This document shows positions 35,237-43,174 of a stretch of DNA of 64,000 bases, in pieces. Numbering within the stretch: position 1 is the first letter of the stretch; each line of letters begins with the position of its first letter. Under the pieces are notes generated by a model. It did not search any database. It had not been told where the DNA came from and saw nothing but the letters and a program-made list of their open reading frames with translations. This stretch comes from a virus: positions 1 through 64,000 of the IMG/VR virus record IMGVR_UViG_3300007734_000748. One strand, written 5' to 3'. A program made the position numbers and the translations under genes.

Positions 35237-36168
35237 TACGGAGTGCTCCCCCCAATAAAGGCTTGTCTGGGCACTAAGCGGATTGCCGCTTTCTCATGAT
35301 CTTCACCTGCGGCAAGGTTGAATTGCTCGTCATAGACCGCTTTTAGCATGTCCATGCGTCCTTGCAGTTCAGGAACTTTCATCGCAATGTAGTACGCCAA
35401 GCCCGCCACAACACAAGGCAGGAAACGGAAATTCATGTCAGCAGTCTCTACGCCAGCACCAGCGTCTTGAACGCGACGCATTCGGTAGTAGACAAATTCG
35501 TACGAGGTAGACCCATCAGGGGTTGGCCACACAGTCACAGCGGGTAGCTGGGGCACATAGACGGCTGTTGAGGCGGTGTGAGCCGCTGCCGTGGTGTTGT
35601 TTTGCCCGCGAAACACGCTGTTCAGAGTATTCCCGGAAATATAGCCGTAGTACATGGTCTCGTTGTTCAGCTTGATGTAGCCAGATGATGCGAGTCCTAC
35701 AACAGAACTTAGGGTAACAGTAGTATCTGTACTAGAAATTGAGGTTGCCAATGTCAATGTGGTTGAACCGGTCTCACCAGATAGACGCTGAATCCAGACC
35801 TGAATAGGCCGGGCTTGGGTTAATTTGTTGGGAATCGTGGCATAAGTAGAAACACTAATACGCGTGATGGACAGGTCAGCTTGGGTAGTGGCGCTGTTAC
35901 CGCCCGTGCGAATCACATGATCCAACAAGTCAATAGTATCCAATGGCAGCGGATAAGTATTCAATCCCTGCACCAGCGGGAAAGACCCAGCCTCAATCGT
36001 CCACATGTTTAGGCCACGATTGGCCCACTCAATGGTCATCAGGTTCATGGATCTGCGTGCGGTACGCAAATCGTAACCAGAACGCATTTCACGGCCAGCC
36101 CTCTCCCACGCTTCCTCAGCAATCTCCGTGAAGTCAGGGTTGAACAATGTAGCGCCGGTTGTGGTCAT
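35236..36168 (-). CDS. putative tail/neck structural protein
   Basis: 310 residues. The helical N terminus (TEIAEEAWERAGREMRSGYD; RTARRSMNLMTIEWANRGLN) is a common signature of podovirus connector proteins. An inserted Ig-like or hairpin domain (TVTLSSVVGLASSGYIKLNN) follows, then a C-terminal YEFVYYRMRRVQDAG. The first half is analogous to tail tubular protein A-type gatekeepers. A connector role is inferred from position and layout. Confidence 0.75.
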   Translation of the reverse strand: MTTTGATLFNPDFTEIAEEAWERAGREMRSGYDLRTARRSMNLMTIEWANRGLNMWTIEAGSFPLVQGLNTYPLPLDTIDLLDHVIRTGGNSATTQADLSITRISVSTYATIPNKLTQARPIQVWIQRLSGETGSTTLTLATSISSTDTTVTLSSVVGLASSGYIKLNNETMYYGYISGNTLNSVFRGQNNTTAAAHTASTAVYVPQLPAVTVWPTPDGSTSYEFVYYRMRRVQDAGAGVETADMNFRFLPCVVAGLAYYIAMKVPELQGRMDMLKAVYDEQFNLAAGEDHEKAAIRLVPRQAFIGGSTP

Positions 36169-36398
36169 CTAAATCCTGCCGTTTTCTTTGCTATTGCTTT
36201 GGGTTGAGCCACAAACTGTTTACCCGCCGCCTTACCTTTTCGTTTGGCCTTGGTGGTTGCTGCGTACTCGGCAGGAGACAAAGACTTGATTGCCGCTTCA
36301 GGTAAGTATCGCTCACCTGTTTTTGACGAAGGCTTTCCCGACTTGGTACGCCATTTCTGGTCGCCCCAGTTTTTCAGGGAAGTCTGCGGTGCTTTCAA
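36165..36398 (-). CDS. small basic protein with SLKNWGDQKWRT motif
   Basis: 77 residues: SLKNWGDQKWRTKSGKPSSK, then GERYLPEAAIKSLSPAEYA and a Lys/Ala-rich tail. The order fits a small phage family often called DUF5872-like and found close to its neighbour at 36395. The basic tail suggests DNA contact inside the head; unproven. ATGA overlaps on both sides. Confidence 0.75.
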   Translation of the reverse strand: MKAPQTSLKNWGDQKWRTKSGKPSSKTGERYLPEAAIKSLSPAEYAATTKAKRKGKAAGKQFVAQPKAIAKKTAGFR

Positions 36399-36670
36399 TC
36401 TTTGTATCCCCCACCTGCGGCCTTGTACTTCTTGGCTACCAACTGTGCTTTACGGGCGGACCATTTTCCAGCGCCTGTCCCTTGTGTAGCTGCGGCCTTT
36501 ACTTGAGACACAATCTTCTTGCGAAGACCGGGTTTGGTGTAGTTTCCAGCCGCATTTACCGTTCCACCTTCTTTGTACTCGGTAAAATCGGTGTCATCTC
36601 GTCGTGCTTTTCGCACGCCTTTAGGCATCTTGGACGGGTTAATATCACCCATGCCACGGCTGGACATCAT
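36395..36670 (-). CDS. DUF5872-like small basic protein
   Basis: 91 residues (90 from the second ATG). The core GNYTKPGLRKKIVSQVKAAA, then GTGAGKWSARKAQLVAKKYK, is a recurrent phage module. It binds no recognised cofactor. It shares a coupled start/stop with each neighbour and is one of six short basic genes between the neck and capsid blocks. Confidence 0.8.
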   Translation of the reverse strand: MMSSRGMGDINPSKMPKGVRKARRDDTDFTEYKEGGTVNAAGNYTKPGLRKKIVSQVKAAATQGTGAGKWSARKAQLVAKKYKAAGGGYKD

Positions 36671-36978
36671 ACAAACTTACCCCGAGTTTTACCGCGCTCA
36701 GCACAGCCATCAGCACGGCTGGAAGCGGTCATACCACCCTTTTTATAGGTGTCGCCCATCGCGTTTGTACGTGAAGCTTGGTCAACACGAGCAGCGGATT
36801 CAGCAGCGTCAGACTTAATTTTGTCTACCTCCGCACGCGTGAACCCCATACGCCCAGACTCTTTTTTTAGCTTACCAAACGTTGTGTCAGCTTCGGGCAT
36901 GGCTTTGTTATAAGCCTTCTCAGCCTTCTTTGACGCTTTATCTTCCGCTACATCTTCCGGGGTCATGTATTTAGGCAT
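36667..36978 (-). CDS. small basic protein with RADG...KGKT tail
   Basis: 103 residues, a charged helical N-terminal two-thirds, then KKGGMTASSRADGCAERGKT. The C-terminal GGxTxSxRADGxAxKGKT motif recurs in the next upstream gene. This motif is typical of environmental phage head-region proteins and has no assigned role. ATGA coupling to the DUF5872-like gene. Confidence 0.75.
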   Translation of the reverse strand: MPKYMTPEDVAEDKASKKAEKAYNKAMPEADTTFGKLKKESGRMGFTRAEVDKIKSDAAESAARVDQASRTNAMGDTYKKGGMTASSRADGCAERGKTRGKFV

Positions 36979-36988
36979 AATTTACCTT

Positions 36989-37366
36989 TCAGCAGGCCAT
37001 GCCGCCCTTGTTCATTTTGATTTGTTTGGCTTTGGTTTTGCCCTTTTGGGCAATGCCGTCAGCCGAACGAGTAAAGCCGCCAGCAGCCATTTTCTTGGCT
37101 GCGCCGCCGCGTTTCATGCCCATCATCTCGGCTTTTTCATGCTTGACCATAGAAGCAGGAGCGCCTTTTTTCTTCATAAAGGCCACTTCTTTACCAACCA
37201 TCGCTTTAGATTCTTTCATGTCACCACCTCGTGAGAATGTTTTGCCTTTATCGGCGTTGCTGAACTCTTTTCCCACGGACTGTGGGACTCCTGCCTTCTT
37301 GGCGAACGATGGATTGTGAGCCACCGCCTCCATGAATCTGTGTTGCTTTGCGCTATGAGAGGGCAC
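36989..37366 (-). CDS. small basic protein with RSADGIAQKGKT tail
   Basis: 125 residues: PSHSAKQHRFMEAVAHNPSF at the start (a common phage opening), several MKKKG/MKRGG segments, then GGFTRSADGIAQKGKTKAKQ. Lysine-, glycine- and methionine-rich. The tail matches the preceding entry, so the two are distant paralogues. Probably virion-associated; function unknown. Confidence 0.75.
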   Translation of the reverse strand: MPSHSAKQHRFMEAVAHNPSFAKKAGVPQSVGKEFSNADKGKTFSRGGDMKESKAMVGKEVAFMKKKGAPASMVKHEKAEMMGMKRGGAAKKMAAGGFTRSADGIAQKGKTKAKQIKMNKGGMAC

Positions 37367-37601
37367 TTCGCTGCTCCTTCATAAACATGTCGATCTTGGT
37401 TTCCAACCGGTCCAACCGGTCTATGATTCGATTGATGTCTGTGTGCAAATCTACTTTGGTTACGTATTCTCTGGCAATTTCTTCGCGGGTGCGATTGAGC
37501 AAAATTTGAAGGCGATTGATCTCCTCAGACTTCTCCCGCAAAGACCAGCCTAACACCCCCAAAAAGGCTGTCAGAACCATGTTCCAGAGAGTTATCTCCA
37601 T
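37353..37601 (-). CDS. membrane-anchored coiled-coil protein
   Basis: 82 residues. One N-terminal membrane span (LWNMVLTAFLGVLGWSL), then a continuous coiled coil (SEEINRLQILLNRTREEI; INRIIDRLDRLETKIDMFM). The layout resembles short phage DUF2730-type or spanin-like proteins. Overlaps its downstream gene by 14 bases. It could act at the membrane late in infection. Confidence 0.7.
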   Translation of the reverse strand: MEITLWNMVLTAFLGVLGWSLREKSEEINRLQILLNRTREEIAREYVTKVDLHTDINRIIDRLDRLETKIDMFMKEQRSALS

Positions 37602-37602
37602 G

Positions 37603-37848
37603 TCAGCACTTCCAAGCCCGCAGGCTTTTGTTAATACGTGAATCCGGGTCTTTGGCCGTCTTGGCGCTGGTCAGCTTCTTCTTCATGCCTTCCATCCTGG
37701 CGCAAAAAGAGTCGCGCCTGCTGCCGCCCTCTGGCTGTGGAGGCTTCAGATTCATCCCTTGCTTTTTTGCAGAGGCTCGGCCTTTGGCGTTCAAGCCACC
37801 ACTGGGATTCTTGCCTTCTTTGCGTTGCCATGCTGGTGACTTAGCCAT
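37603..37848 (-). CDS. DUF6321-like small basic protein
   Basis: 81 residues. AWQRKEGKNPSGGLNAKGRA followed by PEGGSRRDSFCARMEGMKKK and the end SRINKSLRAWKC is a very recognisable phage family of unknown role, usually near capsid genes. Basic throughout with three cysteine or tryptophan landmarks. The N terminus overlaps the glycosyltransferase stop by 8 bases. Confidence 0.82.
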   Translation of the reverse strand: MAKSPAWQRKEGKNPSGGLNAKGRASAKKQGMNLKPPQPEGGSRRDSFCARMEGMKKKLTSAKTAKDPDSRINKSLRAWKC

Positions 37849-38584
37849 TTGCCACTTTCAAGTGCAGTTTTGCATGCTCCTTGAGGAGCGGCTGCAAAGC
37901 GTCTTGCTCAAAGTTACGGGTGAACTCTTGTGTGCCGATGTGCGGCAGGCTGATCATTGGGTCGAGGTAAATCTTGTACCCGTGCTCTCTGGCCCTGCGG
38001 CAGAACAAGTAGTCTTCCCCGATATAGTTGCCATCCACAATTGCAAAATCAAAGACAGCATATTCGTCTTCGCCTTCACCATCACCCTTGTACTTCCACT
38101 CAGGATGAGCCGCAATCATGGATTCAATGACATGGCGGCGAATGAGCATAAAGCCCGTTGCCACGCTTTCAACCCGCATCAAACCGTTTTCATCAAACTC
38201 CAACTGGTTGTTTTCATCCAGGTAAAAGTCTAGAAAAAACTTGGCATCTGTTGCCCTGCGGGGGTATGTTCCAGCCACAACATCCCGGTCGGTGGACAAG
38301 GCCAAAAGGCGGGTTACCGCCTCAACATTGATGACCACATCAGCATCCACAAACAGCAGATCAGTGCAATCTGACTCCATAAAGTTGGCAACCAGCTTGT
38401 TCCGGGCTTTTGTGATGATTGAGCATCCAGACAGGTGTACCAAATGAATCTGGACGCCCATTCTGTCCAACTTGGGGACGAGTTGCGCTATGGCAAAACA
38501 GGTCTTGATGTTGACCTTGCCATCGTAACAAGGGATTGCAAGCATAAGCTTGCGACCCACCAAGTTGAAACTCTTATCAGCCAT
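37841..38584 (-). CDS. GT-A type glycosyltransferase
   Basis: 247 residues from ATG 38584 (MADKSFNLVGRKLMLAIPCY), overlapping the preceding stop; ten upstream in-frame residues lie inside that gene. Features: nucleotide-binding IPCYDGKVN start, ITKARNKLVANFM, the DxD metal motif LLFVDADVVI (about residue 84-86), and a second acidic motif IGEDYLFCRRAREHG. Expected to transfer a sugar from a nucleotide-sugar. Being in the late block, it may glycosylate virion protein rather than DNA or host surface, but the acceptor is unknown. Confidence 0.85.
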   Translation of the reverse strand: MADKSFNLVGRKLMLAIPCYDGKVNIKTCFAIAQLVPKLDRMGVQIHLVHLSGCSIITKARNKLVANFMESDCTDLLFVDADVVINVEAVTRLLALSTDRDVVAGTYPRRATDAKFFLDFYLDENNQLEFDENGLMRVESVATGFMLIRRHVIESMIAAHPEWKYKGDGEGEDEYAVFDFAIVDGNYIGEDYLFCRRAREHGYKIYLDPMISLPHIGTQEFTRNFEQDALQPLLKEHAKLHLKVANG

Positions 38585-38858
38585 AAAACACCACGGCGGT
38601 CGTTGATGCACCAACTACTGCGGAAATATTTGTTGCACATTTAATCCCTTCGCCAGGGAAAAGAATGTAAATAGATCCCGCCGCCGCTGGTGCGGTGAAT
38701 GAGAACATAGCAGTTCCACCTGTTCCATCATTTAATACAACCGTTGCACCAGAGGCATAGCTAATTGATATGCCTTTAATGCGTGCTGGGCCATTAAAAA
38801 TGGTGGTCGTTGCCCCGGCTGCGGCTGCGCCTGATTTAACGTCAGTTTGCATTCCCAT
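38577..38858 (-). CDS. small head-decoration-like protein
   Basis: 93 residues from ATG 38858, seven bases behind AGGAG. Entirely beta-rich (TTTIFNGPARIKGISISYAS; FSFTAPAAAGSIYILFPGEG). Proteins of this size and composition next to capsid genes often decorate the capsid or form head fibres. A terminator-like hairpin stands immediately upstream. Confidence 0.7.
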   Translation of the reverse strand: MGMQTDVKSGAAAAGATTTIFNGPARIKGISISYASGATVVLNDGTGGTAMFSFTAPAAAGSIYILFPGEGIKCATNISAVVGASTTAVVFYG

Positions 38859-38870
38859 AATCAATCTCCT

Positions 38871-38893
38871 AAAAATCGGGGGCCGAAGCCCCC
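38871..38893 (-). terminator. UUCG-type intrinsic terminator (late strand)
   Basis: On the minus strand GGGGGC-TTCG-GCCCCC is followed by GATTTTT. It lies between the 172-residue gene and the 93-residue decoration-like gene and probably lowers expression of downstream genes relative to the capsid block. Confidence 0.8.
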
Positions 38894-38901
38894 TGGATCA
38901 A

Positions 38902-39420
38902 TTAAGCGGATGCTGGGAACTGCGAACCGTTAGAGTCAGCAACAACATACACCACAGTGTATTGAACCGTACCAGCGGTGACTGCGGCAACCGTGGGGGT
39001 CATGGTAGCAACCACCTTCACATCGGTTGGGCCAACACCAATTCCGTTGGGGGAGGCAGTTGATGTAGCGCCACACCAAGCGGCCAATGCAGCATTGGTT
39101 GTAGCCAAACGACCTGCGGAGGTCACATCAGTAGATGTCCAATATTTATTGGCGGTCGTGCCATCGCCCAATTGCATATTGGCGGCAGTAGAGCCGGTAA
39201 AGGCCACCAACGTATCAACAAAGATGCTTAGGATTTGTGCGCCAGCAGGCAACACAGCAATCGTGTCAGTGGTAGCTGAAGCAGCTTGACCAGCATAATT
39301 CTTTTTGAAGGTTTGAGAAACAACGGTTGCGCCGCAGTTTTCAATCGTGCCGACAGTGGTGCCGGTGGTGTTACGGATAGTGCCAAGCAGCCAGGGGCCA
39401 AGATGAGTTGCGAATCCCAT
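38902..39420 (-). CDS. virion structural protein near the capsid gene
   Basis: 172 residues, beta- and Thr-rich: GFATHLGPWLLGTIRNTTGT, FVDTLVAFTGSTAANMQLGD and a strand VQYTVVYVVADSNGS at the end. Flanked on both sides by terminator hairpins, so it may be made as a discrete message. Likely a capsid decoration or major accessory protein; no family named. Confidence 0.7.
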   Translation of the reverse strand: MGFATHLGPWLLGTIRNTTGTTVGTIENCGATVVSQTFKKNYAGQAASATTDTIAVLPAGAQILSIFVDTLVAFTGSTAANMQLGDGTTANKYWTSTDVTSAGRLATTNAALAAWCGATSTASPNGIGVGPTDVKVVATMTPTVAAVTAGTVQYTVVYVVADSNGSQFPASA

Positions 39421-39542
39421 GTTTAAATCTCCATGCGTTAAAGTGTATCAATCTTGCATGACAGTCAGCCGGGACTGTTTGATACACCGGTTCTCCCGGA
39501 TTGCAGCCAATATATCATGCTTTTTAAGGGCGTGCAACAAAT

Positions 39543-39565
39543 AAAAAGGGCCCCCGAAGGGGCCC
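39543..39565 (-). terminator. UUCG-type intrinsic terminator after the major capsid gene
   Basis: Minus strand GGGCCCC-TTCG-GGGGCCC followed by TTTTTATTT. A seven-pair G/C stem with a UUCG tetraloop makes it one of the strongest hairpins in the window. It would give excess capsid mRNA over downstream genes if read-through is partial. The 39421-39603 gap otherwise shows no gene. Confidence 0.9.
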
Positions 39566-39603
39566 TAGTGGTAGGCCAGTCACCTCTACCGTTCTGGGAT
39601 TTA

Positions 39604-40515
39604 TCAAGACGAACCGGGTGATCCGAAGATGCCCAGAGGGTCTGACACGCCGAAGCTATAACGCTCACGAGCTTTATAGCGGACGTTTCCGGTGTCGAAG
39701 TCTCCATCCATTTTTGTGTCCAGAGGCATACGCACAAAGTGCTTCAGCCCGTTAGGCACATCAGTAGACAGGAACCAAGCATTGGTGTCGGTCAAGTAGT
39801 GGTTGACAGTGTAGCCCTGGGGGATAGAGCCGTTGTTCTTCAACGCGTTGACGTCGTTGTCGGTCGTGCCAACACGCAATTCGGTCTCCAGGAGACGAGT
39901 TGCGACGAACATCAGAGCAGGAGGAACAATCAACTTCTTGGGCTTGGCTGCGATCAACAAGCCACGCTCGTCCGTCCACGCAGCGATCTGAATGACTGCG
40001 TTTTCCAACGAAGTCTCATTCAAGTCAGCGGCGGTAGCCGGGCGATTGCTGTTGGTGCCACCAGAGATCAACGGGTGGGCAGTAGAGCACAAGCTCACAC
40101 CGTCACCGTAAGTCACCGTGGTATTGAACGCTTGGTTCAACACATAGGCGGCTTTGACCTGCTTGGTATACGCCATACCACGGGCCAACGACTTGGTGTA
40201 TCGGCTGGACAACGAGTCATACAAGTTGTCTTCGATTGCTTCTTCCGTGATGGAGAAGCCCATGGCGATGGTTTCGTGGTTGTAGCGAGCAGTCCATGCT
40301 TCCTGGGCATTGTCGTACTGGATCGCAGAACCTTCGTTCTTGACCGGTGCGGCAGAGAAGCCAGAAAGTTTGGTCTCTTCCTCGAAGGAACGCTCAGAAG
40401 TCTCGGTTTCGTAGATTTCTTTGTGCTCTTCAGGGTAGGTCGCATACTGCAAGCCGAACAAAGCGTTCAGGCCGGGAAGCAGTTCTTTAAGTAGTTGTGC
40501 GCGTGAAATTGCCAT
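39604..40515 (-). CDS. major capsid protein
   Basis: 303 residues. Position two genes after the scaffold-like and decoration genes, followed by a strong terminator. Sequence: a charged N-terminal arm (YPEEHKEIYETETSERSFEE), then KNEGSAIQYDNAQEAWTARY and IAMGFSITEEAIEDN. A spine-helix region (YTKSLARGMAYTKQVKAAYV) and CSTAHPLISGGTNSN follow, with a C-terminal KARERYSFGVSDPLGIFG. The last motif and PLISGG are typical of environmental HK97-fold capsid proteins. No N-terminal scaffold domain, so scaffolding is separate. Confidence 0.9.
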   Translation of the reverse strand: MAISRAQLLKELLPGLNALFGLQYATYPEEHKEIYETETSERSFEEETKLSGFSAAPVKNEGSAIQYDNAQEAWTARYNHETIAMGFSITEEAIEDNLYDSLSSRYTKSLARGMAYTKQVKAAYVLNQAFNTTVTYGDGVSLCSTAHPLISGGTNSNRPATAADLNETSLENAVIQIAAWTDERGLLIAAKPKKLIVPPALMFVATRLLETELRVGTTDNDVNALKNNGSIPQGYTVNHYLTDTNAWFLSTDVPNGLKHFVRMPLDTKMDGDFDTGNVRYKARERYSFGVSDPLGIFGSPGSS

Positions 40516-40525
40516 TTCTTACTCC

Positions 40526-41122
40526 TTAAACACCAGTGGTGTTGTTGTATTGGTGAGTGTTGATTTTCACCAACAGTTCGGTGTAAGTGTCGGCTGCGGT
40601 AGCAGTCTCGGGCACAACATCGATCACACGGATTGGAATGGTGGAGGTAGTGCCAGCACCGGTCAGGGTCACAGCAAAAGCAGAGTCACCAGTGGTGGTG
40701 CTGCCAGCGTTGAGAACCAGAGCCAAGTTGGAGCCAACTACGGTACGACCTGCGGAACTCATGGTAGTGCCAGAAGACACAACGGCAACCTTGAACAGGG
40801 CCATGGGGTCATCCACAACATACGCATAAGCGAGGTTGGTCGAAGTGCTTGCCAAAGCGGGGATATATTGGCCCTGAACGGTTTGACCGCTAGAGTTCAC
40901 ATATTGACCGCCGACACACACGCCGACAATTGCACCAGAGTTGGTGGTGGAGGAAACGACCAGATACCCGGTGCTATCAATTGCCACGGTGTCGCCAAAG
41001 AAAACGGCGGTGGCAAAGGCGGCAGCAACAGGGATCTGTCGGAAAGCACCAGCGTACGGCTTACCATCAATTGAATTGATGGGCTTTAGGCCGTAGGGTG
41101 CGGAGACAGTGGGGTAAGCCAT
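40526..41122 (-). CDS. capsid decoration / stabilising protein
   Basis: 198 residues: MAYPTVSAPYGLKPINSIDG at the N terminus, then beta-rich small-residue sequence with repeats of SSGTT/AGTT type. This opening is frequent in proteins encoded next to capsid genes, where members bind the outside of the shell. Only ten bases from the capsid gene, so the two are co-translated in high amounts. Confidence 0.78.
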   Translation of the reverse strand: MAYPTVSAPYGLKPINSIDGKPYAGAFRQIPVAAAFATAVFFGDTVAIDSTGYLVVSSTTNSGAIVGVCVGGQYVNSSGQTVQGQYIPALASTSTNLAYAYVVDDPMALFKVAVVSSGTTMSSAGRTVVGSNLALVLNAGSTTTGDSAFAVTLTGAGTTSTIPIRVIDVVPETATAADTYTELLVKINTHQYNNTTGV

Positions 41123-41139
41123 TGAAAGACTCCTAAAAT

Positions 41140-41607
41140 TTAAGAACCAGAACCGAAAGCTCGTCCCTTAGTCACTGTTGAGCGGCGCTCATTAAACAGC
41201 GGCATGCGGGCATCGCTCTCGCGCATGTAGGTGTTGTCTACCGAATCAATCTGCGAATCAGTAATTTTTTGGAAATACTCATTGCGTTGACCGACAAACT
41301 CCACCGGGGTTTTACAGAGGATGAGTCCACCTACTTCGATCGCATCTTTGTACCGGCTATTGGGTTCGGCAAAAAGCTGCGCCTCGGGGTGATCCGAAGC
41401 CTTTACAGGCTCCCAGCCCTCGCGGAATTTTGAAGACACATTCTTGGCATCAGCTTGGCCCATCATGCTGGTACGAATCCAGCGAAACGCGTAGCCCGGC
41501 TCTTCGTCAACTTCGGGTAGAAGTTCAGCGGGTGCCCATTTGGTCACTGGGCGCACTTCGCGAGCACGAGATTCGAGTTCACGACTAAGTTTGTTCTGTT
41601 CTGCCAT
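41140..41607 (-). CDS. hypothetical head-region protein
   Basis: 155 residues: AEQNKLSRELESRAREVRPV at the start, GYAFRWIRTSMMGQADAKNV, FREGWEPVKASDHPEAQLF and GLILCKTPVEFVGQRNEYF. This is a conserved phage protein that commonly lies between scaffold and capsid genes. The soluble alpha/beta composition suggests an assembly factor. No enzyme motif seen. Confidence 0.75.
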   Translation of the reverse strand: MAEQNKLSRELESRAREVRPVTKWAPAELLPEVDEEPGYAFRWIRTSMMGQADAKNVSSKFREGWEPVKASDHPEAQLFAEPNSRYKDAIEVGGLILCKTPVEFVGQRNEYFQKITDSQIDSVDNTYMRESDARMPLFNERRSTVTKGRAFGSGS

Positions 41608-41609
41608 GT

Positions 41610-42578
41610 TTATTTCCTCATTTCTTCCGCAACCTTACGAGCATAGAGTTCCAAAGGAATTCCAAGCCGCTTGGCGATATTCACCTGCGACGGGCTAAGC
41701 ACGATTTTTTTAGATGCAGTGCTGCGCGTTGCGGGTGCAACAACATTTGCTTTCGGGCGCTGAGAAGAGTTAGCTTCAGCGGGCTCGTCAGACGCAAATT
41801 TATCCGAGAACCTTTGGCGAATCTCTCCGTTGAGTTTTTTGTAATACTCATCCGAAGTAGGGTCAACACCATCTTCCAAAACCAGCTTTTCATGCAACGC
41901 GAGAGCATAGCTGGTCATTAGCCGGTCTTTTCCAAACCATGGATTCCTGGCTTGCCAAGCGTCCACTTTAGGATCAGACGGTGCTTCCCGCGTGAGTTGT
42001 TTGGTTTGTACATCAACCTCGCTCGTTTGTAAAGGGGTAGGCTTAAAATTACTTACCCGGTCCGCACGAATCTTGGCAGTAGTCAGATTCTCCTGGGCTT
42101 CCACAAGCCGGTCGGAGTCTCCTGACTCATATGCTTCCTTGTAGGCACGCTTGGCTGCTTCAACTTCGCTGGCAACCACTCGTTTTGCCTGCTCAAGTAG
42201 TGCTTCCTGGTTAGTATTTAGCGATCCTTTGAGTTTTTTATTCTCATCTACGACCGCTTGCGCCAACCGCAAAGCCTCTTCTTTCTCACGAAAAGCCGCT
42301 TCTTTTGCCCGGCGTTCGTCGTGATAGCCACGCCCCAAATGAGCCAAACGCTCTTTAAGTCGTTTGTCGGTGTATTTAGACAGTTCTTCTTCCGTTACTG
42401 CCTCGGGGGGAACATCTAGCGGCTTGCGGCCTCTGTCCCCCTCTGGCGTATCGTCAACAATCTCTATCTCAGGCTCAGCTACAACAACCCCAGACTCTTC
42501 CAAGTCTTTTGTTGCCTTTGTTTCGGCCTCTTCTTTTTCGTCCGGAAACTCGAACGTAGTTTTTTCAAATTCAGGCAT
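41610..42578 (-). CDS. capsid scaffolding-like protein
   Basis: 322 residues. Highly acidic N-terminal third, long coiled-coil middle (EEALRLAQAVVDENKKLKGS; AKRVVASEVEAAKRAYKEAY), and a basic C terminus with a short helix-turn-helix-like end (LSPSQVNIAKRLGIPLELYA). The acidic start, coil and basic capsid-binding end are the hallmark of phage scaffolds. Position between portal and capsid genes agrees. Confidence 0.78.
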   Translation of the reverse strand: MPEFEKTTFEFPDEKEEAETKATKDLEESGVVVAEPEIEIVDDTPEGDRGRKPLDVPPEAVTEEELSKYTDKRLKERLAHLGRGYHDERRAKEAAFREKEEALRLAQAVVDENKKLKGSLNTNQEALLEQAKRVVASEVEAAKRAYKEAYESGDSDRLVEAQENLTTAKIRADRVSNFKPTPLQTSEVDVQTKQLTREAPSDPKVDAWQARNPWFGKDRLMTSYALALHEKLVLEDGVDPTSDEYYKKLNGEIRQRFSDKFASDEPAEANSSQRPKANVVAPATRSTASKKIVLSPSQVNIAKRLGIPLELYARKVAEEMRK

Positions 42579-42588
42579 GAGTTACTCC

Positions 42589-42990
42589 TTATGCACGGGA
42601 AATACCACGCGGGTCTTGAACCACAGCTTCGACCGAGTCATCGTTGATGATGCGGAACTCTTTACCGTGAATCTTGATCCGTGTACCAGTGTTGGGTCTA
42701 ACCAACACAAAGTCCCCTGTCTTGCAGGACGCGCCACTGGGGAACCGCTTTTCATCTTTGTACGCATCAGGCCCCATCTTGACGACATACAGCACAGGAG
42801 AGAGGACCTCCTCGTAGTGCAGCGTCTGACTGGCTTTCACTATGCCGCTGTCGTAAGACTCGTCAATTTCAGGTAAAACACACAGAAGATGGAAGGTGGC
42901 GGGGTCAGGTACCTGCCGTGCTTTCTCTTCAGCCGTTTCGGGAAGGACAGTTGATGTTGCACCGTCTTGGCTTACGAGGATTTCACTCAT
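42589..42990 (-). CDS. phage GroES-like co-chaperonin
   Basis: 133 residues. The C-terminal 100 align by eye with GroES: LLCVLPEIDESYDSGIV covers the first strand and mobile loop (host GroES ...GGIV), then VVKMGPDA (GEVLAVGNG) and CKTGDFVLVRPNTGTRIKI (VKVGDIVIF...). GKEFRIINDDSVEAVV then matches NEEVLIMSESDILAIV. Such Gp31-type proteins cap host GroEL to fold large capsid proteins. Located between portal and scaffold genes, exactly where a capsid folding aid would be expected. The roughly 24-residue N-terminal extension is unusual. Confidence 0.85.
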   Translation of the reverse strand: MSEILVSQDGATSTVLPETAEEKARQVPDPATFHLLCVLPEIDESYDSGIVKASQTLHYEEVLSPVLYVVKMGPDAYKDEKRFPSGASCKTGDFVLVRPNTGTRIKIHGKEFRIINDDSVEAVVQDPRGISRA

Positions 42991-43174
42991 TGTCTAATTG
43001 CTCCATTCGTTTAGCGAAGTCTTGAAGTGTCAAGTTGGCGTGGTCAAGACCTCGAATCACCCCCACCAACTCTCGGTACTCAGCGTAGTCTTTAGCCGCG
43101 CCCGTACAAAGCCTGTCTACCGCCTGCTGGCGGTATTCGTCGTTTTGCTTTTTAAGAAACTCTATTTCTGTCAT
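42983..43174 (-). CDS. small coiled-coil hypothetical protein
   Basis: 63 residues, mostly helical and charged: TEIEFLKKQNDEYRQQAVDR and LTLQDFAKRMEQLDNE. Overlaps both neighbours by a few bases. A frequent small partner between portal and downstream head genes; role unknown. Confidence 0.72.
   Translation of the reverse strand: MTEIEFLKKQNDEYRQQAVDRLCTGAAKDYAEYRELVGVIRGLDHANLTLQDFAKRMEQLDNE

Noticed and set aside
39739-40494. 251-residue plus-strand frame
   Set aside because: Antisense shadow of the major capsid gene with no ribosome site or recognisable features.
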